From assembly GCA_024663395.1 (NCBI GenBank), contig JANFAH010000032.1, forward strand, positions 496,001 to 560,000: a DNA stretch of 64,000 nt. Direction: 5' to 3'. Source of the stretch: Pisolithus tinctorius. Taxonomy: Eukaryota > Basidiomycota > Agaricomycetes > Boletales > Pisolithaceae. Below are positions 1-10,055 of the stretch, piece by piece (within the stretch, counting starts at the first letter, position 1; the number at the start of each line of letters is the position of its first letter). The position numbers and the translations under genes were made by a program. Below the pieces are notes generated by a model, which was not told where the DNA came from, ran no database searches, and was given only the letters and a program-made list of their open reading frames with translations.

Positions 1-911
1 CCACCGATTAAGCCATGCAACTTTGGGTGTCGCAAAGGTCTTGCACCGCCTCTTTGCCCTCGCTTTGGATCTCCCTGAAACGTACTTTGATGACAAGGTA
101 CCACCGTTCCCACATGCACACTCATGATCTTCACCAGGGTTTTTAGCTCAGACATAACCCAATGATGCGGGGTCTTCATTATCCCCCTCAAACAGGTCCC
201 GAAGACGAGCGCATCATGGGAATCGGTGCCCACTCAGAGTGAGCATCTCATATGCACCCCCGAATATAGTCTGACAAACTTCCTAACAGTTTCGAGGTGG
301 GGGTTCTCACTACGGCGTCCAACTTTGTGATGATGGGACTGATATAATTTCCAGTGTTTCACCATCTTATGGCAAGAACCTGGTATCCAGGCCCTCCAGA
401 TCCTAAACTCGGAGAAGCAATGGATAAATGCCACCCCGGTTCCCGGTACTCTGGTCATCAAGTACGTGCCAGACCAAATCATGATTGGCTTCGCATAAAT
501 TAGCCAACTGATTACGCTTAGTATCGCCGACCTGCTTTCGCGATGGACGAGTGAGTGCCAATGGCGACATATCTACCGATTTTTTGTCTCACATGCACCC
601 GTAAAAGATGACGTATTTAGGTCAACTGTGCACAGAGCGATTAACAGGAGCGGTGTAAGCCGTTATTCTATCCCGATGTTCATCGGTGCAAATTCCGACG
701 TCGTCGTCGAGGTATGTTGGCCTTTGATTCTTGCCACGAGACCCAAATCATATAGTTCTTCCAGCCCATACCGAGTTGTGTATCTCCTGAGAGACCAGCC
801 AAGTACGAAACCATCAAATCAGGAGATTACGTCCGGAAGCGCATTCAGGAAATGTACCAACAAGGTGTCGCCACCTCCAATGGCGCGACTAGACAAAATG
901 ATAAACAATAA
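1..911 (+). CDS. 2OG-Fe(II) oxygenase (isopenicillin N synthase-like), copy 1, 5' end outside the window
   Basis: This is the C-terminal part of a non-heme iron, 2-oxoglutarate-dependent dioxygenase. Exons are <1-97, 147-238, 290-296, 355-461, 522-550, 608-711 and 765-911. All introns are GT..AG and the exons from 147 on add up to 162 codons without a break. The catalytic set is present: H-S-D of the HxD motif (the Asp codon is split across the intron into a 7-nt exon at 290-296), the distal His in STVHRAINRSG, and the RYS pair that binds 2-oxoglutarate. The C-terminus reads PIPSCVSPERPAKY, typical of fungal members. The substrate is unknown; this family includes oxidases of small metabolites. 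A related copy lies downstream (2419-3963), and the 3' flank (about 933-1000 versus 3990-4060) is also recognisably duplicated. The part visible here looks intact. Confidence 0.85.
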
Positions 912-1406
912 ATGGTTTACATATGTACGCTTTTGAACACACTTCCTGGACTTTATCGTATATGTCGCTGGTTGCTGGTACTCGAATGCTTTATAGGACG
1001 AACTTGCATCTGCTACAGGAAGCTCCACACCAGGCTGAATAACGAACCTCCATTATCTGCACAAAATCACTTGTACGAACGTCGGCGACCTTTCTTGTGG
1101 CCGCGAACGCAACCGGGCTCCCCTGATTTGAGCCAATAGGAAATTTCACCAGTTGGATAAATTTACCGGTGGACTCCGACGCTGGGAGTGAGACGTGGGT
1201 AGGCTGGAACCTCGTTTCCATTTCTGATAAGACATGTCCCGCACCAAAGGCATCATCTGTTCGAGCCGCACACTCAACGTTCAACGGTCAACTGCCAGGT
1301 CTATGCAGCTTAAGCATTCCATGCAGGTTTGTAGAATAAGACAAAACACATTTGGTTTATCTCACATTATGCACCTCTATCCAGAGGGAGTGCTGATAAC
1401 TCGTCG

Positions 1407-1486
1407 GGAAGTGTTTCACCATCTTATGGCAAAAACCCGATATTCAAGGTCTTCAGGTACTAGACTCAGGGAAGCAATGGATAAAA
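1407..1486 (+). pseudogene. Fragment of a third 2OG-Fe(II) oxygenase copy
   Basis: The segment encodes CFTILWQKPDIQGLQVLDSG followed by KQWIK. It lines up with the CFTILWQEPG..QWINATP exon of the two neighbouring oxygenase copies (355-461 and 3443-3549). The flanking exons, including the HxD-bearing one, are not found around it. I therefore read it as a surviving exon fragment of a third tandem copy. Confidence 0.75.
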
Positions 1487-2132
1487 GTTCAGTGCTCGGC
1501 GGTGGACTGTGAGCATTGAGTGGAATCCATGAAGCACATCCACGTCAACCGTTATCAATTGTTAGACCCGAATTTAATCACCGACGAGCCACAGATGTTG
1601 GCATGACTGCGGTTGGTCTGATGCGGAGGGACGTTACTCTGCACCAGGCTGGGGGTCCGGTATCACGAGCTTTTGTGTACGACCTGCGCAACTTCGCGCG
1701 CAGAATGTGTCTGGACCGTTCATGTTGGGAGCGACCATGCCCGAAGGCTGGAAGTGTTTGGGCACTCGTAAATGTTTATGCAATGATGTGGATTGGGATG
1801 GAGAAAGAAGAGGCGGGGGACCACAATAATCGCAACTTCGATACACATGAAGCCGAGCAGGGGAGGCGTCAGCGGCACAGGAGGTACACCACACATGCAG
1901 CAGAAGGGGACCTAGCCTTGATTGACCCAGAAGAAGCAACAAACATGCAAAACGCTGACAGAGAACGACTATAAAATAAGAACTGTGGAGTCGTGCGCCC
2001 GTGACACAAAGCACGACACCAGAGGGAAGTAGGCGTACTACGCAAGGTGCAGCGGTTTTGGATACCAGACAAGGAAGGGAAACCCAAAAGGGGATGAAAG
2101 CAAACAACGTCAAATGTGATCAGTGGATACGG

Positions 2133-2230
2133 ATGGCAGTGTAACTAATAATATACCTAGGTCCTGTTCGGAGTTTGAAAACCTACCTAGTCAGCCCGGA
2201 CGGACTGAACACCTATAGTTACACTGCCAT
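2133..2230. repeat. Short inverted repeat, 15-bp perfect arms
   Basis: ATGGCAGTGTAACTA at 2133-2147 is the exact reverse complement of 2216-2230, with a 68-bp loop. It sits about 190 bp upstream of oxygenase copy 2. It could be the remains of a small foldback element; no target duplication is evident. Confidence 0.5.
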
Positions 2231-2376
2231 ACGGATGTATTTTGGCACTGACTCGTCACCACTTCCCCCGTCTCCAAGACTCTTGTGTTCTCTAAGTGGT
2301 TCATATGGTCCGAACTTTGAGGTTTGTATTTGCATGTTTGCGCCAGTTGTTTCTTATCAGCTAGGCGCTCGGGTTG

Positions 2377-2386
2377 TATATTTATA
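2377..2386 (+). promoter_or_regulatory. TATA-like box upstream of oxygenase copy 2
   Basis: TATATTTATA lies 33 bp before the presumed start codon at 2419. The position would suit a very short 5' leader, but nothing else supports it. Confidence 0.35.
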
Positions 2387-2418
2387 CAGAGAATGAGTGA
2401 TTAAGCCACCCCCCTCAA

Positions 2419-3963
2419 GATGTCCGTGGCGATATCTGCGACTTCGGTGAGCAGTGCTTTCGATTCCATTCCTATTATGTGCGTCGCCTCTCGATTCCTA
2501 ATAGTACTACTCGGATTCACTTTTCGGACAGAGATATAGGACATGCGTCGACACCTAAGGAGCGGGCTGCATTGGCTCGGCAGATCAGAGATGCGTGCAT
2601 GAGTGTTGGGTTCTTTTACGGTGGGGGCAGACCCTTCTGACTTGACATTAAACATTTTCCAACGAGCTATTTGCAGTTAAAAATCACGGTATCCCTGAAG
2701 AGACAATCGATGAGGTCCTCTCGGCGATGAAAGCTTACTTTTCTCTCCCGACTGAGACGAAGATGAAGGTAGGCCCATTGTTCTCGCATCACCTTGATCT
2801 TCGCCTCATCCGGTGTAAGCTTTTCCACAAACAGGGCACACATTTCAGAGGATATGAGCCCCTTTTAGATTCCAACATCGACCTAGCCAACAGAGCTGAT
2901 CTGTACGAAGGTTTCATAATCAGTCGGGAAGAACCGGTACCAAAGGAAGGCGATGACAAGAAAGCAGATGGCGATACTACGTTTTCTGGAAACCTATGGC
3001 CCTCGGAACCCTCTGGGTTTCGTGAAGCCTTCGTCAATTACTAGTATGTTTCACAGCGGTATGCTGTTTGAGTGTACTCATTCAGCTCCGTCGTCAAGCC
3101 ACGCAGCTTTTGGTGTTGGAAAGGTTCTGCACCGTCTCTTTGCCCTCGCACTGGATCTCCCTGAAACGTACTTCGATGATAAGGTACCGTCGTTCCTACT
3201 TATAAACTCATCGTCTTCACCCCGGTTTTTTCAGCTCAAGCGTGACCCAATCATGCGGGGACTCCATTATCCCCCTCAAACAGGTTCCGAAGACGACGGT
3301 ATCGTTGGAATCGGTGCTCACTCCGAGTGAGCATCCCACTTGTATTTTTAAACATGTACTGACAATATTCCTTACAGTTTCGAGGTAAGGATTCTCACCA
3401 AGGCGTTCAACTTCGCGAACACAGCACTGAAATAACATGCAGTGTTTCACCATCTTATGGCAGGAACCTGGTGTTCAGGCTCTCCAGATTCTAAACTCGG
3501 AGAAGCAATGGATAAATGCTACGCCAATTCCCGGCACGCTGGTCATCAAGTACGTCCCAGACCGAAAGCGCTTTTCATAAATTACCTGGCTGATTGCACT
3601 TAGCATTGGCGACTTGCTTTCGCGATGGACGAGTGAGCTGCCATTCCGAACACCCTGTCCTATTTTGAGCCTTACATGCTTCTCCTTAAAGATGACATAT
3701 TTAGGTCGACCGTGCATAGAGTGATCAACAGGAGCGGCGTCTGTCGTTATTCTATCGCACAGTTCATGGGTGCAGATCCCCACGTCGAGGTCGAGGTATG
3801 TTGGACTTTGGTTCTTGCCCGCGAAAGCCAAGTCACTCACCTCCTCCAGCCCATACCAAGTTGTGTATCCGCTGAGAGACCAGCCAGGTACGAAACCATC
3901 AATGCAGGAGAACACGTTCGGAAGCGCCTGCGGGAAATGTACCAACACAGTATCACACAATGA
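2419..3963 (+). pseudogene. 2OG-Fe(II) oxygenase, copy 2, with two apparent frameshifts
   Basis: This is a nearly full-length paralog of the copy at 1-911. The start ATG at 2419 opens MSVAISATSVSSAFDSIPI. Later exons encode GFFYVKNHGIPEETI (split by an intron at 2621-2676), GTHFRGYEPLL, ALDLPETYFDD, LHYPPQTG and GIGAHSD. A 7-nt exon at 3378-3384 completes HxD, and STVHRVINRSG plus RYS follow. The exons from 3235 to the stop at 3961-3963 sum to 151 codons without error, and all iron and 2OG ligands survive. Two places do not fit one frame: between about 2480 and 2515, where the frame changes before RAALARQIRDAC, and around the splice near 3045-3110 before VGKVLHRLFALAL. Either these are real disabling indels or base-call errors in the assembly. 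The gene is the tandem partner of copy 1. Confidence 0.8.
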
Positions 3964-4060
3964 GTCGTTTTTGGACTTAAATGTACACTTTTGAATACGC
4001 AGGCCCTAGTCTTTGCGGATATATTTCTGGACGCTGAGTATTTGAATGTTTTGGAAGCAA

Positions 4061-4555
4061 CCGATGCCGGCCCGTCTCTGGGAGTTAAAGCGGTAAAAAT
4101 TACCGCACCAGGGCTGGTACCATCACCAAACTCCTTTTCCTCCATCGTCCTTGCGTAGGTTCTGACGAGCTCACCACTGTAGTGCCTGTATATCATTATT
4201 CACCACTTTTCTCGTTGACACGCCACGAAGACTGGCGGTAGTCGTCAACCGCTTCGTAGAACCTATGGTATCCATGCTTAGTCACGGCACGAAAAGGTTC
4301 CAGAGTCCGGGCTACCAATTGAGGATCAAAATTCCTGGACACTGTCTCTCCCTCAATCTGCGCGTTCGCGAACCCTATGCGTCCGGCTTCACTCTGTTCG
4401 GGAAACGAATTCTTGTACTGGTCCCGAGTGACATTGCTCCAATTGATGACGACGTCAATGTTCTGGGCGAAAGTAGCCTTAAAAGTCCCATAGAACTTGG
4501 ATGACCTTTGGCGTTTCGAGAGAGAAGTGAGGCGTGCGCGAGGACACCTAGACAT
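4061..4555 (-). CDS. Unrecognised protein, two abutting frames
   Basis: On the minus strand, an open frame of 119 codons (4555-4196) encodes a sequence with protein-like composition (for example NWSNVTRDQYKNSFPEQSEA and TKHGYHRFYEAVDDYRQ). A second frame starts exactly where it ends and runs on with YSGELVRTYARTMEEKEFGD. The two may be one protein joined by an intron or split by a one-base indel. I recognise no domain, signal peptide or membrane segment. The gene lies 3'-to-3' with oxygenase copy 2. Coding status is uncertain. Confidence 0.35.
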
Positions 4556-5640
4556 GAAGAGGGGGACGAAACGTTCTGATGCGACAGGTGTTCTGCAGTG
4601 ATCAGTGCTTGGAGGTGATAAGTCTGAGTACCAGGTCCGTTGTGCTGTATATCTTGGACGAGCCTAGCGTCTCAAAGCTCTGCACTTTGGAGACGACCAG
4701 TGTGCCCAAGGTGAATATGGCCCCCACCACTTCCATGAATTTGGTCCATCATACCCTGATAAACAAACCAGATACGAGGTTCAGAGACCGAACACTGTAA
4801 TCCGCCTCAACCGAGTCGTAGCCGCCCATAGGAGATCAGATAGCAGGCACTTCTATAATTACACCAACGTCAGGTACAAGACGTTGTGGGCAATGTGGAA
4901 ACATAATGATTTAAAAAGACGGCCGCGCATACCAGATTCAGAGCCGTGTAGGCTTGTTCACGACTAACGATATCCTTGGGAAATCATAGTAACGGTGAGC
5001 GTTCATTCATTCTGTCAGAGTCTCCATAGAATATAAATATTGAAAAACTCCGAAAAGCCACCGTGGAGGGAATTGGAAGAACCTGCACATGCACAGCAAC
5101 CGGGTGCTGTCAGTTATCGTCCTGAGACCTCACCTCAAACTTGACAGATATTCTGTTATTTCAAACGCAAAGACGTGCGCAGCATGGAAGGGCCACGAAA
5201 CAAGTCAGATCGTGAGGTGGGGTCCAAGACTAATGGGAAGCCTACGTACTGTCCAGTTACAACCCTAGAGCCTGATTTGAACTCCAGTCAGCAATAGTAA
5301 CGTATAACATCGAATTACCGACTCAGCGAATTACTAGGAGTTGCTGGGAGGTACAGATCGCAGCACGGTCCATGTTGCCGGGTCATTGGTCCCTCATTCA
5401 TGCCTATAGCGTCGAAAGCACTCGCCATGCACGAATTTCTTTCTAGAACACAGGTAGAGTAACAGTACAGGCGTTACATGCTACCCAGAACTCACCTCTA
5501 CCGTCCGCACAAGCATATTTCGTCATTCCAAGCTCCTGGTTCCGGGCTGGTTTAAGCCCGAATGTGTTGGGATTCTTGTGGCAGAGTCGTACAGAACGGC
5601 GCTGATGCATGTCATGACTGACAGCCGTGATGAGGAGCTC
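4556..5640. other. No gene seen
   Basis: Only short open frames without recognisable content occur. Composition is CpG-normal. I see no repeats longer than a few bases. Confidence 0.5.
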
Positions 5641-5675
5641 GTCGTTCGTGCGCACCATAGAAATTAGTTATCCGG

Positions 5676-6105
5676 CTAATCGTTTCAGAAGACAGTCTCG
5701 CGGTCATGTGGTTGTCACGATAATCTCACAACGGGACGAGCCTGCCGCGCGTATATCACAGATCTTCCCTTCCTCTGTAACTGTGCAGTTTCACAGACAC
5801 TTCCTCCTACCCTCAATGTGGTCGTCGGCGGGGAAACGTATCTTGCCGGTGTTGATGGCCCTGTCTGACCTAAATGAATGTATGAGGACCGGCACGAGGC
5901 TTTCTGCACCATTACGCCTTACGATGCTCACTGGGCGGCGCGTGAGAAGGAGCTACAGACCGCTGGCTTATCCCGATAGGCCCGGGAAGGTCTTCGTTCC
6001 GAGGTTCCTGGTTTCTTTTTGACGGAGATGATAGGTTACGAAGACGAATACACTGTCCTGTCGGTAGTTCGTTCTGGAAATATGGGCTTCCTTCCACAAA
6101 CATGA
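5676..6105 (+). pseudogene. Unrecognised protein-coding remnant with internal stop codons
   Basis: Two stretches on the plus strand read like protein. The first, ending at about 5863, contains ACRAYITDLPFLCN and LNVVVGGETYLAGVDGPV and then hits a stop. The second begins near 5880 and encodes YDAHWAAREKELQTAGLSR, an in-frame TAG, then GLRSEVPGFFLTEMIGYED and a continuing frame to a TGA at 6103-6105. The family is unknown to me. The stop in an otherwise smooth frame suggests decay, though an intron cannot be excluded. It ends about 350 bp before the helicase start. Confidence 0.4.
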
Positions 6106-6455
6106 TGCTTACCGTTTTAGACAAAGGTGTGAACTGCGTTACCCTCCTTTGACCCAGCAACAGCGTCGGACGCAGTTGTCGGTAGACTCTCGGCTTTGTG
6201 CCGAGGTGTTTCGGTTGGTTAGCTCTGGATGCAGTACATCCATCTGTTGGTTCACATTGCAATCAATTCCAGCTCTTGCATGGACGGTACCTGCATGAAG
6301 GAGAAAGCGTGAATAAGTCAGTAATTATGATTTGGGAGTTGGCATACCAACTCCAATATACCAGCCACAAACGCGGGACCTTCCGCCTGGTTTGGTGCTC
6401 TGCCTTAGCTGCTCACCTGTGTTATCGTCTCCTCGTTTCTGCCGGCTCATCCACC

Positions 6456-9240
6456 ATGAGATCCTCCAGTACTCGTATTATTCACCAAAATCTGGTTGAC
6501 TTAGATATGGACGGCCTGGATGTCAAGTTAATCAGTTTATCTGATGTCAACAGGGACCCCACCGACTTGGAGGCTGTCGTTGCCCGCAACGAAGGCCGTG
6601 CGCTTGGCCTTTCTGCCGCATACTCACCCTTTGGTGGTCTCCGCCTACTTGCTATCGCTGACGCCACGACCGTGGTGATCGTCGATTTTGAGTCGGATAT
6701 CAGCGGGAGCGATAGGCATGTTAGTCCGCCAAACGATCCCGCCGCGGGGCCATTCGATTATCTGCGCGACCTCGTCCTCCAGCGCTCCACCGGCTACGTA
6801 TACAGTTTCGACATGGCTCCATTGGCTCTGTCACTCTGGCAAAGCCATGGTCTTCGTATTTGCCGCTCAGTCGATGTGCAGTGTGCAGGATCTGCCACTT
6901 CCCGCGTCCCGCTCAATACCATCAAGTTTGCTGTCGGTGACACGACCCGCGTATTAGAAGATAACATCGTACGAACTTTCAACGACTACATATTTCGCTG
7001 TGTGCCGAGCGACCCGGTCAACAACCAAACAACAACACCACTCGCTCAACGAGCATGGGTAACACATTATATCTCGCAGCTCGGTTCAATGGAAGGTAGA
7101 TTTGCCGAAGTGCCTCCAATTAACATGACAAAGTTCTCTGATACAGTATGTAGTCCGAGCTCGATGATTATTTTGCTCACTGCACCCTTTTTTTTTGTTA
7201 CAGCTGCTTCGGTTTTTGGCGAAGAGTTCAACAGATGCCTTTCGGCTCGAAGAGCAAAGGCCACGTGAAACCACTCGTACCGTGACAGTGACCTCACGTT
7301 CCAGGGGCCGGGGGCAAGTGACTGCAAGAGTTGATCGATTCCAAAATAGATTCCGTGCAGGTAATAATCAAGTAAGGTCTCCCTGTACTCATCCTTTTCT
7401 GATTTTACATAATGAACTGTGTTGTTTTAGCAAATGCATATTGATGTGCCTTCTACACCCACTGTGGGGGGCTACTCAATCCCTGCAAGCATTCTTGCAG
7501 CTCGTGGTGGGGATGTCAGGCTGAGGACTGAGGGGTCCCTTGGTGCTGGCAGCCAGACAGCCATAATCACTTTGGTTGGAAGGGAGGCCTCCACTGCTGC
7601 AGAGGTCAAGAGGGCTCAGATTATTCTACTCATCTTGCAAGGGAAGATTTCTACAGAGGGTCAAAGTCTCAATCCTTGGGTTCATCAGATTTATCTTGAC
7701 CCCAGTGATAACTTCACATGGCCAGCTGAATGGGCCAATGTCTCATCCCCTGTCAGATTCAACCCAGATGAGGCATTGTACCCTCTCAATTCTTCTCAGG
7801 TAGAGGCAGTGAGGAGGATGCTTGATGAATCTAATGATTCTAGAGCTACCATCATTCAGGGACCTCCAGGCACTGGAAAGACCACTGTCATTGCTGCCTT
7901 TGTTCAGGCTGCTGTGGAGGCAGGGAGAAGAGGTATCTGGTTGATAGCCCAGTCAAATATTGCTGTCAAAAATATTGCTGAGAAGTTGGCTAAGTTTGGT
8001 CTGCAGAACTGGAAGCTTCTAGTGTCATCTGATTTTTTTGAATTTTGGTGTGTGTCTCCCATATGGTGTGTCCACCACACTCATCCATCCTAGGCATGAA
8101 CACCTTTATACAAGCATTCATGCCAATATTATTGTCAGTGATGAGTTTGTTGATAGAGGTGCTCTCTCTGGGCAGTTGTCTGGGTGCCCAGTTGTGCTGT
8201 GCACACTGGGCATGCTCTCTAGTCCTGCCCTTCATCATTCTGGAGCTTTTGGGGAGGTCCAACTCCAGACCATTGTTGTTGATGAAGCTTCTCAAATTGA
8301 GGTTGGCAACTACATCCCCTTGTTTACAACCACCACCACCATCAGGAAAGTGACATTCATTGGAGATGACAAACAATGTGAGTTTTTCAGTGGTGGTTTG
8401 ATGGTACACACTGAAGGTCTTTAGTGCCACCCCATGGCCAAGAACAGATTAGTACATTGCAAAGCATCTTTGAAGTGGAGCATTTGAAGAAAAATAGGAT
8501 CTTGCTTGATACACAGTGTATGTATATATATATATATATATATTCTGATCAGGTTAATGATGACTACTGTGCAGATCGCATGCCACCTCAAATTGGAGAG
8601 TTCATTTCTAAGGCTGTCTATGAGGGGCTTCTCAGGTCCAATGAAGCACATCCTTTGCCTCACACTGATGTTCCAACCTGCCATTTTGTAAATGTACCTG
8701 GGGAGCAACTGCCTCATGGAACTGGTTGGAAGGTGGGAGAAGTTTTTTATTACAAGGGTGAATGCTAATGTGATAATTAGAATCTCCAAGAGTGCCAAGC
8801 AATCCTGAAGCTGGCCCAAATCTTTCAGAATCAAGGGAAGAGGTTCAAAATCATCACCCCTTATAAAGATCAAAAGACATTGATTGAGAATGAACTCAAA
8901 AGTGCTGATGTGCAGTGGGAGGACAAGTGTTTTACTGTTGATTCCTTCCAGGGTAAGATCATTTTCTTCTCTATTTGCCATACTACCCCCTGACATATCA
9001 GCAGGGAATGAAGAAGACTATATTATCATTTCTCTTGTTCGTTCTTCAGAGCTGGGATTTCTTGAATCTCTTCAAAGGAACAATGTAATGCTCACAAGAT
9101 GCAAAAGAGGAATGGTGATTTTCACCAGTAAGAAGTTTATGGAAAGGTATGGGAAAGGGTGTTTGGTTGGCCAGTTGCTTGAATATTATGATGAAGCCTG
9201 GATTGAAATCCAGGAAATGGAGAACACCACCTTCATCTGA
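6456..9240 (+). CDS. SF1 (UPF1/DNA2-like) helicase with fungal N-terminal region, 8 exons
   Basis: Eight exons (6456-7145, 7204-7371, 7431-8047, 8094-8377, 8425-8517, 8575-8732, 8781-8952, 9005-9240) with GT..AG introns join into exactly 806 codons including TGA. The first 290 residues match the N-terminal region typical of this multicopy basidiomycete family (GYVYSFDMAPLALSLWQSHG). The rest is an SF1 helicase: Walker A GPPGTGKT, motif Ia QSNIAVKNIAEKL, motif II VVDEASQIE, motif III GDDKQLPPHGQ, QYRMPPQIG, motif V VDSFQGNEEDY and motif VI NVMLTRCKRG. It should unwind nucleic acid with ATP; no specific role is known to me. An upstream in-frame start at about 6198 exists, but the stretch before 6456 looks non-coding. 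Exons 1-2 are rich in CpG while exons 3-8 have almost none and use AGA/AGG for arginine, although the frame stays intact (see findings). Confidence 0.9.
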
Positions 9241-10055
9241 TATGTGGAAACAGGTAGGTAATTGGGTGTAGAGACATGTTCTTGCTTTCCTTGCTTTGTT
9301 GCATTCTGTGCTATCTTGATGTTTACTTGTTGTGCTTTATGCTTTTCTTTTTGTTGTGTTCTGTGCTATTGTTCTCCCATTCATCTTCCATGTATCATAC
9401 CATACTAGAAAAGAAAAGAAAAAAAAGCAAAAGGGATGCAGTGCATTCTCTGTTGCAACAATGCTACAGTGTGATTATTCACAGCTTTTCAGATGTCATG
9501 ATTTTACAGTGAAGTATATCTATAGCCTTTAACAGAGCCCAGTCTGACATGTTCTGTGGTAGCTTGTACACAATGGCCACTTGGGACAGCAACTCTGGAC
9601 TCTGTAATGTTGACTAAAAGACATACCATCACCAAAATGGCCAACATGATTACCCCTTTCATCTCTTTCCCCACACTTGCTGATACAGATACCCCACATG
9701 CCTGTCAGAGTATAACAAAGGTCATCCATGAATGTATGTGTAGAGATGATTGAGCAGAAATACTTGGAGTCAATGCAGAATTTGATGGAGGAGGGTTCAA
9801 CAAGGTTCATTGCACCAGAAGTTTACAATCATGAGAAACATGTCTTGCATCGGCAGAACAAAATATGCATAACCAACACTATACCCACTCAGGAATGGAG
9901 CACCAAACCTGCCATGTACAGAAAATGGACAGTAAATGACAACAGTCAAATGTATGAAACCTAGCTGTGGGGGACTCAATGAATATAAAAGGCACAAAAT
10001 ACACCCACCCAGTTCTACAGAATTACCAACCCTCATTCAACCCAGTTGCCATGTC
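9241..10055. other. CpG-poor 3' flank of the helicase, no gene
   Basis: AT-rich, CpG-depleted sequence without a recognisable frame. The depletion ends close to 10,050, after which CpG is frequent again. Nothing identifies it as a particular transposon. Confidence 0.5.

Larger units (their letters stand above)
912..2376. other. Spacer between oxygenase copies, no confident gene
   Basis: The first 100 bp resembles the 3' flank of oxygenase copy 2. A scrap of the same gene lies at 1407-1486. An open frame of 152 codons at 1516-1974 (+) and one of 159 codons on the other strand match nothing I recognise and show no convincing coding bias. Base composition is ordinary, with CpG frequent. Confidence 0.5.

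Noticed and set aside
6198..6455. Upstream in-frame start of the helicase at 6,198
   Set aside because: The added 86 codons have no protein-like conservation and the first methionine with good family fit is at 6,456.
6456..9240. Helicase as a novel fusion of an unrelated N-terminal domain to a helicase
   Set aside because: The N-terminal region is, as far as I know, standard for this basidiomycete family; only the CpG step, not the domain order, is unusual.
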